This document shows, in pieces, positions 7,860 to 16,500 of a DNA stretch of 22,824 nt. How positions within the stretch are numbered: the first letter of the stretch is position 1; every line of letters begins with the position of its first letter. Made by a program: the position numbers and the translations under genes. A model generated the notes under the pieces. It had not been told where the DNA came from, did no database searches, and worked only from the letters and a program-made list of their open reading frames with translations. The DNA is taken from the NCBI GenBank assembly GCA_016719855.1, contig JADJYH010000018.1, positions 1 to 22,824 on the forward strand, read 5' to 3'. The stretch comes from Saprospiraceae bacterium (GTDB lineage Bacteria; Bacteroidota; Bacteroidia; Chitinophagales; Saprospiraceae).

Positions 7860-7944
7860 GCGCTTGCGGGGTCTTTTGCTACATGAGCAAAGTAAAATGG
7901 GGGATTGAGTAAGCAGACCCAGTGAGCAAAGCCCCAACAAGCGC
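7860..7944. repeat. Imperfect 20-bp inverted repeat beyond the ferritin gene
   Basis: GCGCTTGCGGGGTCTTTTGC (7860-7879) is largely complementary to AGCAAAGCCCCAACAAGCGC (7925-7944), with a 44-nt loop. It lies between the ferritin coding end and the cytochrome promoter. On the minus strand no long T run follows the hairpin, so it is not a typical intrinsic terminator. Confidence 0.5.
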
Positions 7945-8493
7945 ATAAGGGTTATCGGCGTTACATCCTGAGCTAATCTTGCCTCATCAGGTGCTCTGCC
8001 TAGGTCTCTGTCCAATGAGTATATAGTTGTCGCCTACGGTTTCACTGGCTGCTATTTTCAGCTTATCCAATAAGTTCATTGCAAGGGTTTCTTCTTCTAC
8101 CTGCTCTTTTACAAACCACTGCATAAAGTCCCAAGTTGCCCAATCAGTTTCCTCAAGACTCATTTTTACCACTGTATTGATAGATTTTCGTATTGTCAAC
8201 TTCATGTTCAAATACTTTTTTCAAAACAACTGTTTATGGTTGTCGGATTTTCAGGAGGGCAGGAATAGCGGTTACTTGTACTTCAGCGCCTCTTTTAAGG
8301 ATGTACTCAATATCTTCATCATGTGGTTGCGCTCCTCCTGTGCATGACGGAAAAGAAAATTGGCTATGCCACCATATCCTTGCCTGCTGACCCAAGCAGC
8401 ATAGGATAAATAAATTTGTGAAGCATGTGCTTCCTTCGTCATTTGCACATTTAATGCTGTTGCAAGCGTTTTTGAAAGTCTATTTGTATTCAT
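7879..8493 (-). CDS. Ferritin (indel-broken, 3' end uncertain)
   Basis: Ferritin oxidises Fe(II) and stores it as a mineral core in a 24-subunit cytoplasmic shell. The start ATG at 8493 reads MNTNRLSKTLATALNVQMTK, EAHASQIYLSYAAW, then NFLFRHAQEERNHMMKIL, which carries the EExxH ferroxidase ligands. Adding one G near 8318 and fixing the run near 8225 joins EYILKRGAEVQVTAIPA, FEKVFEHEVDNTKSI, and the second half, KMSLEETDWATWDFMQWFVKEQVEEETLAMNLLDKL. A last shift near 8018 gives LDRDLGRAPDEARLAQDVT. The true stop is uncertain. Frames beyond 7960 end at 7879 or 7857 and run into an inverted repeat, so the natural end may be nearer 7950, giving about 180 residues. It neighbours a heme peroxidase and a CsbD-like protein, which fits iron and oxidative-stress physiology. 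Confidence 0.92.
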
Positions 8494-8540
8494 TTTTTAT
8501 TTCTTATAAAGATATTGCTTTAAAACGCCTCATAAAATAA

Positions 8541-8570
8541 ATGTAAAAGCTACCGCGGTAGCTTTTACAT
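8541..8570. terminator. Perfect 30-bp palindrome between the csbD-like and ferritin genes
   Basis: ATGTAAAAGCTACCG at 8541-8555 is followed directly by its reverse complement at 8556-8570, with no loop bases. On the minus strand it lies 13 nt after the csbD-like stop codon and is followed by TTTATTTTA. It is therefore best read as an intrinsic terminator for the csbD-like transcript, lying just upstream of the ferritin promoter. A protein-binding dyad is an alternative. Confidence 0.75.
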
Positions 8571-8583
8571 AGGGCGGCAAAAA

Positions 8584-8769
8584 TTAGTGAGCACTCATAA
8601 TCTTATGCAACTCTTCTTTTGTTTTGCCCAGTTTGATTTGAAGTTTCCCAAGCATTTCATCTTTCTTACCCTCATCAAACATCAAGTCATTGTCCGTCAA
8701 CACGGCAAATTTTTGTTTGAGTTTGCCTTTCTGCTCATTCCAGTTGCCTTTTACTTCTGTGGTATTCAT
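8584..8769 (-). CDS. CsbD-like stress-response protein
   Basis: CsbD-family proteins (E. coli YjbJ, B. subtilis CsbD) are small, very hydrophilic cytoplasmic proteins induced by general or osmotic stress; their biochemical role is unknown. The 61-residue frame reads MNTTEVKGNWNEQKGKLKQKF, matching the family's KGxWxExKGKxKxxxG-type opening, then DLMFDEGKKDEMLGKLQIKLGKTKEELHKIM. An in-frame extension to 8844 exists (MCNIFPFRS...), but it is hydrophobic, unlike the family, and covers the regulatory dyad at 8786-8803. ATG at 8769 is therefore chosen. The frame is intact. It is transcribed on its own toward the ferritin gene, from which a 30-bp palindrome separates it. Confidence 0.86.
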   Translation of the reverse strand: MNTTEVKGNWNEQKGKLKQKFAVLTDNDLMFDEGKKDEMLGKLQIKLGKTKEELHKIMSAH

Positions 8770-8785
8770 CTTTATTAAATTTATT

Positions 8786-8803
8786 TGTGAAAACATTTTC
8801 ACA
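8786..8803. promoter_or_regulatory. 18-bp dyad upstream of the csbD-like gene (operator candidate)
   Basis: TGTGAAAACATTTTCACA is a dyad with perfect 8-bp arms and a 2-bp centre. Its near edge is 17 nt from the csbD-like start codon (8769), where a repressor or activator site or a 5'-UTR hairpin would be expected. No regulator is identifiable from the sequence. Confidence 0.5.
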
Positions 8804-8953
8804 GCCCAAAGTTGGGCACTTCTAAAAGGAAATATATTACACAATTCCGCAAAATATTTTCATTATTCCATATTTTCCAATTTGAGTTGCCTTTCTTGCT
8901 TTTGCCAGAATCCCCATAAAAAAATCACCGCTGGGCAGGGTCTTACAAAACCT

Positions 8954-9281
8954 ATGACCAAGAAAGATACTACAACTTTTGGAAACCGGTTCCAATTGGA
9001 ATGAACGTCTTTGGAGGTTTGAAAAAGAGGGTAAAGCGGCGTTTTAAAAGAATCGCCGTTTGTGGCAGAGCTGTTGACACAATTAAATTCAGGCCATGCA
9101 CAAGTCAAGAATGATATTAACACGGAAGAAATACTGGGGTTTGGACGAGGGCTTACAACCCATCCTGCAAAACATCAAAATCGAGCAGTTGTCCACCTCA
9201 GACAAAAAGGCCATCCTCGCCAAACTAGAACAATTGGAACAACTCGCCCTCCAAGTCAAAAAGGAGCTGTTGAAATCGTAG
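8954..9281 (+). CDS. Small hypothetical protein (about 109 residues, indel-broken)
   Basis: I do not recognise a family. Two frames join sensibly. ATG at 8954 gives MTKKDTTT. Adding one base near 8976 continues as LLETGSNWNERLWRFEKEGKAAF. Adding a T near 9044 continues as LKESPFVAELLTQLNSGHAQVKNDINTEE. Removing one base near 9132 leads to YWGLDEGLQPILQNIKIEQLSTSDKKAILAKLEQLEQLALQVKKELLKS with stop at 9279-9281. The result is amphipathic and Leu/Lys/Glu-rich, with a likely C-terminal coiled coil and no signal or membrane segment. Only the last 61 residues form a continuous frame (from 9096). The stop is followed by heptamer repeats. The alternative minus-strand ORF at 8863-9123 is less protein-like. 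Confidence 0.5.
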
Positions 9282-9288
9282 CAGTCCC

Positions 9289-9323
9289 AACTCATAACTC
9301 ATAACTCATATCTCACAACTCCT
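9289..9323. repeat. Heptamer tandem repeat (AACTCAT)n
   Basis: Three exact AACTCAT units (9289-9309) are followed by two degenerate ones, ATCTCAC and AACTCCT (9310-9323). The run lies between the convergent small hypothetical gene and mutS2 and touches the last base of the mutS2 stop codon. Confidence 0.75.
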
Positions 9324-11717
9324 CAAAACTCCACCACCGTCACCCCATCCCCGCCTTCGTCGCTGGCCGGGTGGTACACCTGCTTCACCTCCCGGTATTC
9401 CCGGATTTTGTTCTTCACCGTATTGCGCAGTACGCCAGTGCCTCGGCCATGCACGATGCGCAGGTTGTTGGCGCTCGTCATCAGCGCCCGGTCAATGAAC
9501 TCTTCCACCCGCTTGAGGGCCTCGTCGGGCGTGAGGCCCCGGATGTCCAGCTTGTTCTCGAAGCTGGCGAGATGGGCGAGGGTATCGGTGGAAATGCTTT
9601 TTTGTTTTTGGACGTCGAGCTGCTCACGGCCATGCTCCAGGTCACGCAGCTTGACCGTCATGCGCATCTGACCCATCTGTACGATGGCCTTCGTTTTGTC
9701 AATGGACTCCACGGTGCCAGTGGCCCCGCCGCTTTTCATTCGCACAAAATCGCCGGGTTTGATGTCGCCCGCTTTCGCCTTTTTGAACTGCGAAACGGGA
9801 GCCTCTTTGTAAATCTGCTCCTCCAGTTCTAGCACGGCCTTCTCGGCGGTTTCCCTTTCGAAGCGCACTTTTCCGCCAGATCCTTCGCCTTTTCGATGTT
9901 CTGCGACTCCCTGTATTTCCCGCACCAGTTTTCCATTTCACGGGTGTCACGGGTCACGGTTTGGAGGGAATTCTCCTTGGCTTCCAGTTGGAACTTTTTG
10001 CGGCGGTACTCCAGGTCACGGTGCAGTTCGTCATAGCTCTTGATGAGCTTTTCGAGCTGGTTTTCCCGAAGGGACATCTCCAAAAGCTTGTCCTCCACCT
10101 CCTTTTTCTCCCGCTGCAAATCAATCAGCAGGTCGTCCACGGCGGTCTCGTTCTTGCCGGTGCGTTGGCGGGCGTAGGTCAGTATCTTTTTGCTCAAACC
10201 ACTTTTCTGCGCAATCTCAAAAGCGTAGCTGCTGCCGGGCCGTCCCGCCTTGAACACGTAGGTTGGGGCGAGGTGCGCTTGGTCAAACAGCATGGAACCG
10301 TTGAGGATGCCGGGCGTCTTGAAGGCGAACATCTTGAGGTTGGAGTAGTGCGTGGTGATGACGGCGTAGGACTTTCGCTCGTTGAGTTCTTTCAAAATTG
10401 CTTCCGCAATGGCGCCCCCCATCTTGGGGTCGGTGCCGGAGCCAAACTCGTCAATGAGCACCAGCGTTTTGCCGTCGGCATGTTCGAGGAAGTTGCGCAT
10501 GTTGACAAGGCGGCTGGAATAGGTCGAAAGGTCGTCCTCCAGCGACTGCGAGTCGCCGATGTCGGCGAAGATGTTCTCAAAGATGCCCATTTCGCTGATT
10601 TCGTCCATCGGCACCAGCATTCCGGACTGCATCATCAGTTGCAGCAGTCCTACCGATTTCATCAGGATAGACTTGCCCCCTGCGTTTGGGCCGGACAGCA
10701 CCACGATGCGGTTCTCGCCGTGCAGCTTGAGGTCAAACGGCACGGTTTCCCGACCGATTTTCTTGTTCTTGAGGTACAAAAGCGGATGTCGCCCCATCTC
10801 CGTTCCGAACGAAGGACTTTGCGTCAATTTTGGCATTTCGGCGTTCATCTGGTAGGCCAGCCGTGCCTTTGACATAATCACATCGAACTGCGTGATGAGC
10901 ACCAGGTATTGCCGCATGGCCGGGGTGTAGGGCCGCAGCGTGTCGCTCAGTTCTTTGAGGATGCGCCAGATTTCCCGCTTTTCGTCCTGCTCAAGGTCGA
11001 AGATGTCGTTGTTGATTTCGATGACGGGTTCCGGTTCGATGAAGGCCGTGCGCCCCGTGGCACTTTCGTCGTGGATGATGCCCCTTATTTTGCGCTTGTG
11101 CTCCACTGGCACACTGAGCACCCGGCGGTTGTTTCGGATGGATTCCACGTTGTCGGTCAGCCAGCCGGAGTTGCGGTAGCTGTTGATGAGGGTGCGGAAG
11201 ACCTTGTCGAGTTCCCGCTGCTTGCTCCCGATTTCCCGGCGGATGGTGAGCAGGGCAGGGAGGCGTCGGGGCGGATGTCGCCGTTCTCGTCGAAGACCTT
11301 ACCGATGGCAGTGTTCAGTTGCGGGTCGAAGTGGACGGGGCGGATGATGTCGTAGAGGCTGGGGTAAATTTGCTGGCGGTCGGGGGTGAAGAAGCGGAAC
11401 ACGTCGGCCATGATGACCAGCACGGCATTGATGCGGACAAACCCATCCTCTGGCAGCACATAACCCTCGATGTCGAGCATTTTCAAGTCTTCGGCGAGGT
11501 CTTCGTAGGTAGCGAGCGGGAACTGGTCGTTTTTGGAGAGGGCGAGCTTGTACTCGGAAACCTCCCGTAGCCGCCGTTCGATATCATCCACATTGGTCAT
11601 GAACGGCATTCGGTGGATGGCCTGACGGCCCAGTTCTCCGAGGCATTCTTTGTCCAGCAGGGCGATTATTTTGTCGAACTCCAGTTTTTCAAGGAGGTCC
11701 TTCGGCTCAAGGCGCAT
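9323..11717 (-). CDS. mutS2: Endonuclease MutS2 (indel-broken)
   Basis: MutS2 is a MutS-like ATPase with a C-terminal Smr nuclease domain. It suppresses homologous recombination by acting on branched DNA, and in some bacteria it rescues collided ribosomes. ATG at 11717-11715 opens MRLEPKDLLEKLEFDKIIALL, and an in-frame extension to 11786 runs through a palindrome and is rejected. Frame shifts near 11250 and 9870 separate three pieces. The N-terminal core reads through RIRGIIHDES-type text. The ATPase has Walker A GPNAGGKS at about 10694-10671 and Walker B LVLIDEFGSGTDP near 10465-10430, and a long coiled coil follows. Then come the KOW-like AGDIKPGDFVRMKSGGATGTVE and the Smr domain with LDIRGLTPDEAL and HGRGTGVLR, ending VTVVEF. 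The span corresponds to about 798 residues, typical for Bacteroidota MutS2. Confidence 0.97.
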
Positions 11718-11730
11718 TGTTGTGTCGGAT

Positions 11731-11800
11731 TGTAGCCGCCAAACTTGTTTGGCTGGCTGTTTAACATTAAACAGCCAGCCAAACAAGTTTGGCGGCTACA
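11731..11800. repeat. 70-bp near-perfect palindrome upstream of mutS2
   Basis: Arms of 34 bp (11731-11764 and 11767-11800) are exact reverse complements around a central CA. The left arm begins TGTAGCCGCCAAACTTG and contains GGCTGGCTG. The palindrome starts 14 nt from the mutS2 start codon and lies between it and the protease gene's end, both on the minus strand. It can form a very stable hairpin or a cruciform. It could terminate protease transcription or cap the mutS2 5' end, but it lacks a long T run. A half copy, GCCAAACTTGTTT, recurs at 13248-13260. Confidence 0.88.
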
Positions 11801-11899
11801 TGGCTGCAAAAATACGTGGAAAGGGAACAAATGGGTACGTTAACAGTTCCCGCAACTGGTTAATTTTTGGGCAGATGGCCCAACGAACCCAAATTGCTG

Positions 11900-12931
11900 C
11901 TACATCGTGCAGATGGCCAACCTGCACTCGTTGGCTGTATCCGTGGGTTGCCAGAGGTAGATTTTGCGGAGCTGGAAGTTGATGGCTACTTTGTACTGCC
12001 TCAAAAACTGGACGCCGAGTATTCCGTGCAGTTGCACGGGCAGCTCCTGGCTCACCTCCTGAAAATCCGCCAACACTACTTCCAATTTATCCAGCGAAAC
12101 ATCGCCAATGCGCAGGCTTTTCACATAACCTTTCTCCTGCCTTTTGACCTTTGGGGAAAGGCCCGCCAGGTTGATTTGGCCGGTGGGTTCGAAGTTCTCC
12201 GCCTCCAGCATGTCGCTTTGCAGGATGTTCCGCTCAGAGCCAGAGTCAATGCCCATGCGAATGGTCTTGTCGCCCAACCGCACGACGAGGTAGGGGATAT
12301 GCCCGCTCATTTTGAAATCAAAAGCATCTGAAGAAGAATAGGGGTTTTCCTGCTCCCGCCTACCATTGTTTTTTAAGCTAAAAAGCATGATTTGAAGGCT
12401 GTCGAAATCTATTTGCAGCTCATAGTCCTTCAAGACGCTGTAGCCAAGAATACCGGCGATGGGCATTTTTTTGGCTTTTTCCATGGCCGATAAGTCCAGC
12501 ACGAGGGCTATATCCTTTGCCACAGAGGTACCGGAAAGCACTATTTGATGGGCTAAGAAATGCTTGACAGAAATGACTTCCCCGTACAGCCCTACCACTT
12601 CCGATTGCTCATCCAAGCCCGTGAAATAGGCGCTGTTGAGTATCAAATCCGATGCACCAGTGTCGAAGAGGAACGTACCGGTTTGATCGTTGATGGTGGC
12701 TTGCACGAACATGGATTGACCCACCAGCTTGAAGGGAATAACGATGGGATTTACGATTGACGATTGACGATTGACGATTTGTTCATGCGGGGATGATGAT
12801 GCCATTGTTGGTTGAGCGATAAACAGCATCAGTAGCCCAGTAAATACTGGCAACAATGATTTGTAAAATGCTTGCGCAGGGGCAAATGCCTCCAAGGCAA
12901 GCCGGATGACAAAGGTGAATCCAACTTTCAT
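11900..12931 (-). CDS. Retropepsin-like aspartic protease with two lobes
   Basis: This is a predicted exported or membrane-anchored aspartic protease of the bacterial retropepsin-like group. ATG at 12931-12929 is chosen because it starts a signal/anchor (MKVGFTFVIRLALE, then LLPVFTGLLMLFIA); the ORF upstream to 13009 is rich in Arg and not signal-like. Two protease halves are visible in one chain. The first has FLFDTGASDLIL (Asp90) and later AGILGYSVLKDYELQIDF. The second has MGIDSGSERNIL (Asp229) and later HGILGVQFLRQYKVAINF. Each pair corresponds to a catalytic D(T/S)G and the hydrophobic-hydrophobic-Gly strand, so the gene looks like a fused dimer. The last 14 residues after YLWQP may come from a frame error. 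The length is 343 residues. A heptamer repeat encodes the linker behind the signal. Substrates are unknown. Confidence 0.82.
   Translation of the reverse strand: MKVGFTFVIRLALEAFAPAQAFYKSLLPVFTGLLMLFIAQPTMASSSPHEQIVNRQSSIVNPIVIPFKLVGQSMFVQATINDQTGTFLFDTGASDLILNSAYFTGLDEQSEVVGLYGEVISVKHFLAHQIVLSGTSVAKDIALVLDLSAMEKAKKMPIAGILGYSVLKDYELQIDFDSLQIMLFSLKNNGRREQENPYSSSDAFDFKMSGHIPYLVVRLGDKTIRMGIDSGSERNILQSDMLEAENFEPTGQINLAGLSPKVKRQEKGYVKSLRIGDVSLDKLEVVLADFQEVSQELPVQLHGILGVQFLRQYKVAINFQLRKIYLWQPTDTANECRLAICTM
12754..12779. repeat. Heptamer tandem repeat (CGATTGA)n inside the protease gene
   Basis: Three exact CGATTGA units (12754-12774) followed by CGATT lie within the protease reading frame. Read on the minus strand, they encode part of the linker QIVNRQSSIVN between signal peptide and first protease lobe. 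The word resembles the intergenic heptamers at 9289. Confidence 0.75.
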
Positions 12932-13539
12932 TTTCGGGTGATTTAATACAGTGACAGGCCGACGCTTCGAAGCACTAACCAAATAATATGACCGCCTTGG
13001 CAAGTACAAAGGAAGTCCTAAATCGGACTACTCGCAACATCCGGTTTTTGTATACTTGGTAGTCCGGTTAAATGAAAAAATTGGAGACGTTTGATAGCAT
13101 GTTGCACAGTCTGGCCAGTGCATAGCGTATATCGGGACATGAAAGAATTGTTGCCCCAATATGAATTAAAAAGTGGCGAGGGTAAATTCAAAGTTAACTT
13201 GCAACGCAGGCTGTGGCAGCTAAAATTAATTTTGATTACTCCCGTCGGCCAAACTTGTTTTTTGAATTACCTTTACAGCACGCTGACAGGGAAACCTTAT
13301 TTGTACCAGTGCGATTTTGGTACAGGCCCAGTTTTCTTTGTTGGATTGTCTCTGTAATAACTGCTCTAGCTCACTGTCCAAATAGACAAATGCATCATAG
13401 CACTTGCCAGATGCAAATTGGTGTCAATTTCTCCTTAGCCCTATTAGGATATCTATTTATTGGAAAGTGCATTTGCCCTTTGTTGAGCGGATGACTTTTA
13501 GTGCCATTATTTTTCCTTCCACCATAAATCTTGTTTATT
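12932..13539. other. Divergent gene-free region
   Basis: About 600 nt lie between the divergent protease and T9SS protein genes. There is a short inverted repeat, CGGACTAC at 13023-13030 and GTAGTCCG at 13059-13066, and half of the mutS2 palindrome word at 13248-13260. ORFs here (for example 13091-13357) have no family resemblance and odd composition. A start-less minus-strand frame at about 13225-13430 is open for some 60 codons and might be a gene remnant. Promoters for both flanking genes should lie here, but I could not place them with confidence. Confidence 0.4.
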
Positions 13540-16500
13540 ATGAAATCAACAAAAACAATTTATCCCATTTTGTGCATGGTGCTGATGCTCTGTTGGGGCG
13601 TTAGCAGTTTTGCGCAAATCTCCATCCCCAATAGCAGCTTCACGCATACTGAGGATTTCAGCACACTTGCCTCTTCGGGCACTTCCTCCACGGTGCCTAC
13701 GGGCTGGGCTTATGTGGAAACCGGCACCAGTAGCCGGAACGACGGACTCTACACCGCCAACAATGGCTCTGACAACGCGGGCGATACCTACAGCTATGGT
13801 GCTACCAGCAACTCGAGCGGGCTTTTGGAGGCCTGCTTAGTGGCACGTTTACACCGTTGAAGGTGTTTGCTACACCAATAACACTGGATCAACCATCACA
13901 GGTTTTACCATCACTTATACAGGCGAAACCTGGCGAGTGGGTGCTGCCAGCCGGACAGACGGCCTTCAGTTCCAGTATAACCAAAGCACTACTGCCATTG
14001 ATGGTGCAGGGACATGGACTGCATTTACAGCACTTGATTACTTCAACCCTGGCCAAGCAACAGGAAGTGGCAGTATGCAACATTCTGCATTGATTTCTGC
14101 ATCCATTACTGGCTTGAGCATCGCTCCAGGTGCTACTTTTTGCCTCCGTTGGAACGACTTCAATGCCACAGGTGCTGACGACGGCATGGCCGTGGATGAT
14201 TTTATGTTGAGTGACATTGTCGTCCCTGCCCCATGTACGATAACTGTCACTTTCTTGGGCAGCCCCAGCGCATGCAACGACAACGGCACTCCCAACGACC
14301 CCAACGACGATTTTTTCACGCAAGATGTCCGGGGTGTATTTTTCAACCGCCCATCCACCGATAGCCTTCGGTTGGTGCCAGGTGGTGACCAAATCGGTTC
14401 GTATGCCATCCATGTGGGCGACATCGTCGGAAACCAGCACATTTTCAACAACGTGAAGTTCAAGGCAGATGGCACTCCGACCGAGATCGAGATGCACTTT
14501 ACGGCGGAGCCTACTTGTATTGACGCCGCTACCGGGCCGACGGTTATGGAATGTTCTGAGCCTTGTACGATAACTGTCACTTTCTTGGGCAGCCCCAGCG
14601 CATGCAACGACAACGGCACTCCCAACGACCCCAACGACGATTTTTTCACGCAAGATGTCCAGGCCAGTTTTTCAACCGCCCATTTACCGATAGCCTTCGG
14701 TTGGTGCCCGGCGGTGACCAAATCGGTTCTTATGCCATCCATGTGAACGGCATCGTCGGAAACCAGCACATTTTCAACAATGTGAAGTTCAAGGCAGATG
14801 GCACTCCGACGAACGTTCAGATGAACTTCACGGACGAGCCGACCTGCATTGATGCCGCCGTTGGGTCAACTGTCAACTCCTGCTCCAGCGGCTCTCCCTG
14901 CGAAGTCATCGGCTTCACCTTCGCCAACATCAGCCAGTGCAACGACAACGGCACGCCGGGCGATGCCTCGGACGATTATTTCACCTGCGATGTAGACGTG
15001 CTGTACTCAAACTCCACCAACGGCGACAGCATCATTATTGAAGGTGGCGACGTAGTTTTTCGACGGACAACCCTTGCCCAAGTCAGCACAAACACCATCA
15101 CTACACTCGGTTCAGTGAGATTCCGAGCAGATGGGCAGGCTGTTGATTTTACCGGTAAAATCGGGACATTCAACAACATCCATTGCTCGCTGCCAGGCAC
15201 AGGCCCATCGGTGAACTCCTGCTCAAGCGGCAACCCGCCCGTGGTGCTGACCTGCCCAGGCCCCGGCTTTGCAAGTGCCTGCCAATTGCAAGCAGCTGTT
15301 GATTCACTGTTCAGCAATTGGCTGGCCACATCGAGTGCCAGCGGTGGCTGCAACGGTGTTTTGACCAACAACAACATTGGTGCACCGTCCGCTTGTGGCG
15401 GTTTCACGACGGTGACGTTCACCTACACAAGTTCCTGTACGCCCACTACCTCGACCTGCCAGGCCACCTTCTCGGTAGCTGCGGCACCTCCTGTGGTGCT
15501 GACCTGCCCGACGCTCACCACAGTTGCGGCTTGCCAGTCTCAAACGGTGGTGGACTCACTCTTTGACGATTGGATGGATACGGCCAGCGGCAGCGGCGGC
15601 TGTAATGGCGTTTTGACCAACAACAATATCGGGGCGCCCTCTTCCTGCGGTGGCTTTACAACGGTGACCTTCACCTATACGAGCAGCTGTGCGCCCACGA
15701 CGACGACCTGTCAGGCCACCTTTTCGGTGGCCGCACCGCCATCCGTGATACTGAACTGTCCGGTGAACACGACGGCGGCTGCCTGCCAGACTCAGGCGGC
15801 TATCAATGCCCAGTTCAACGTATGGTTGCTCACGGCCAATGCCAGTGGCGGCTGCAACGGCGTTTTGACGAACAACAACATCGGCGCACCTTCGGCCTGT
15901 GGCGGTTCGACGACGGTGACCTTCACCTACACCAACACCTGTGCGCCAATGACGACGACCTGCCAGGCGACCTTCACGGTGGCCGCACCGCCAACCGTGG
16001 TTCTTACCTGTCCGATAAACACAACGGCAAGCGCTTGTTTGACCCAGGCGCAGATGAACACTGCCTACGCCAACTGGCTGGCTTCCGCTTCCGCATCGGG
16101 CGGTTGCGGAGGTGGCACGGTGACCAACAATGCCCCGGCTGCCCCGCTGATTTGCAACCCGAACAGCAATACCATCACGGTAATGTTCACCTATGCTGGC
16201 GGCACTTGCCAAGCCACGCCCGTTACTTGTACTTCCACCTTTACTGTGCCCGCTTATCCGAACTTCACAGTTCCCCAAAATGGCGCTTCGCAAGTGGCCT
16301 GCCCATCTCAAATCGTGCAGCCCGTACCGCCTGTTGTGCTGGACGCATGTGGCAAAACACTGGCACCAACTGGCCTGGTCATCACCAACAACCCGAACCC
16401 CATCACCTGCGAGGGCACCCGAACCTTTACTTGGACCTTTACCGACTGTGCTGGCCACGTCAAAACGTGGAGCCACGTGACCACGGTCGAGCGGCAACCA

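Noticed and set aside
7860..7960. Possible integron attC site beyond the ferritin gene
   Set aside because: The inverted repeat and a nearby GGCGTTAC word suggested it, but the paired core sites of attC are not both present and no integrase is in the window.
8863..9123. 86-codon minus-strand ORF with a hydrophobic stretch
   Set aside because: The plus-strand reconstruction at 8954-9281 is more protein-like, and this ORF spans the csbD upstream region with no family likeness.
9961..10872. 303-codon plus-strand ORF inside mutS2
   Set aside because: It is antisense to the MutS2 coiled coil and ATPase, where Walker motifs on the minus strand prove the coding strand.
13091..13357. 88-codon plus-strand ORF MIACCTVWP...
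   Set aside because: The composition is unlike neighbouring proteins, no family is recognised, and it lies in a divergent promoter region.
13225..13430. Start-less minus-strand open frame containing text such as DAFVYLDSELEQLLQRQ
   Set aside because: It has no in-frame start codon and no recognised family; at most it is a gene remnant, too weak to list as a CDS.
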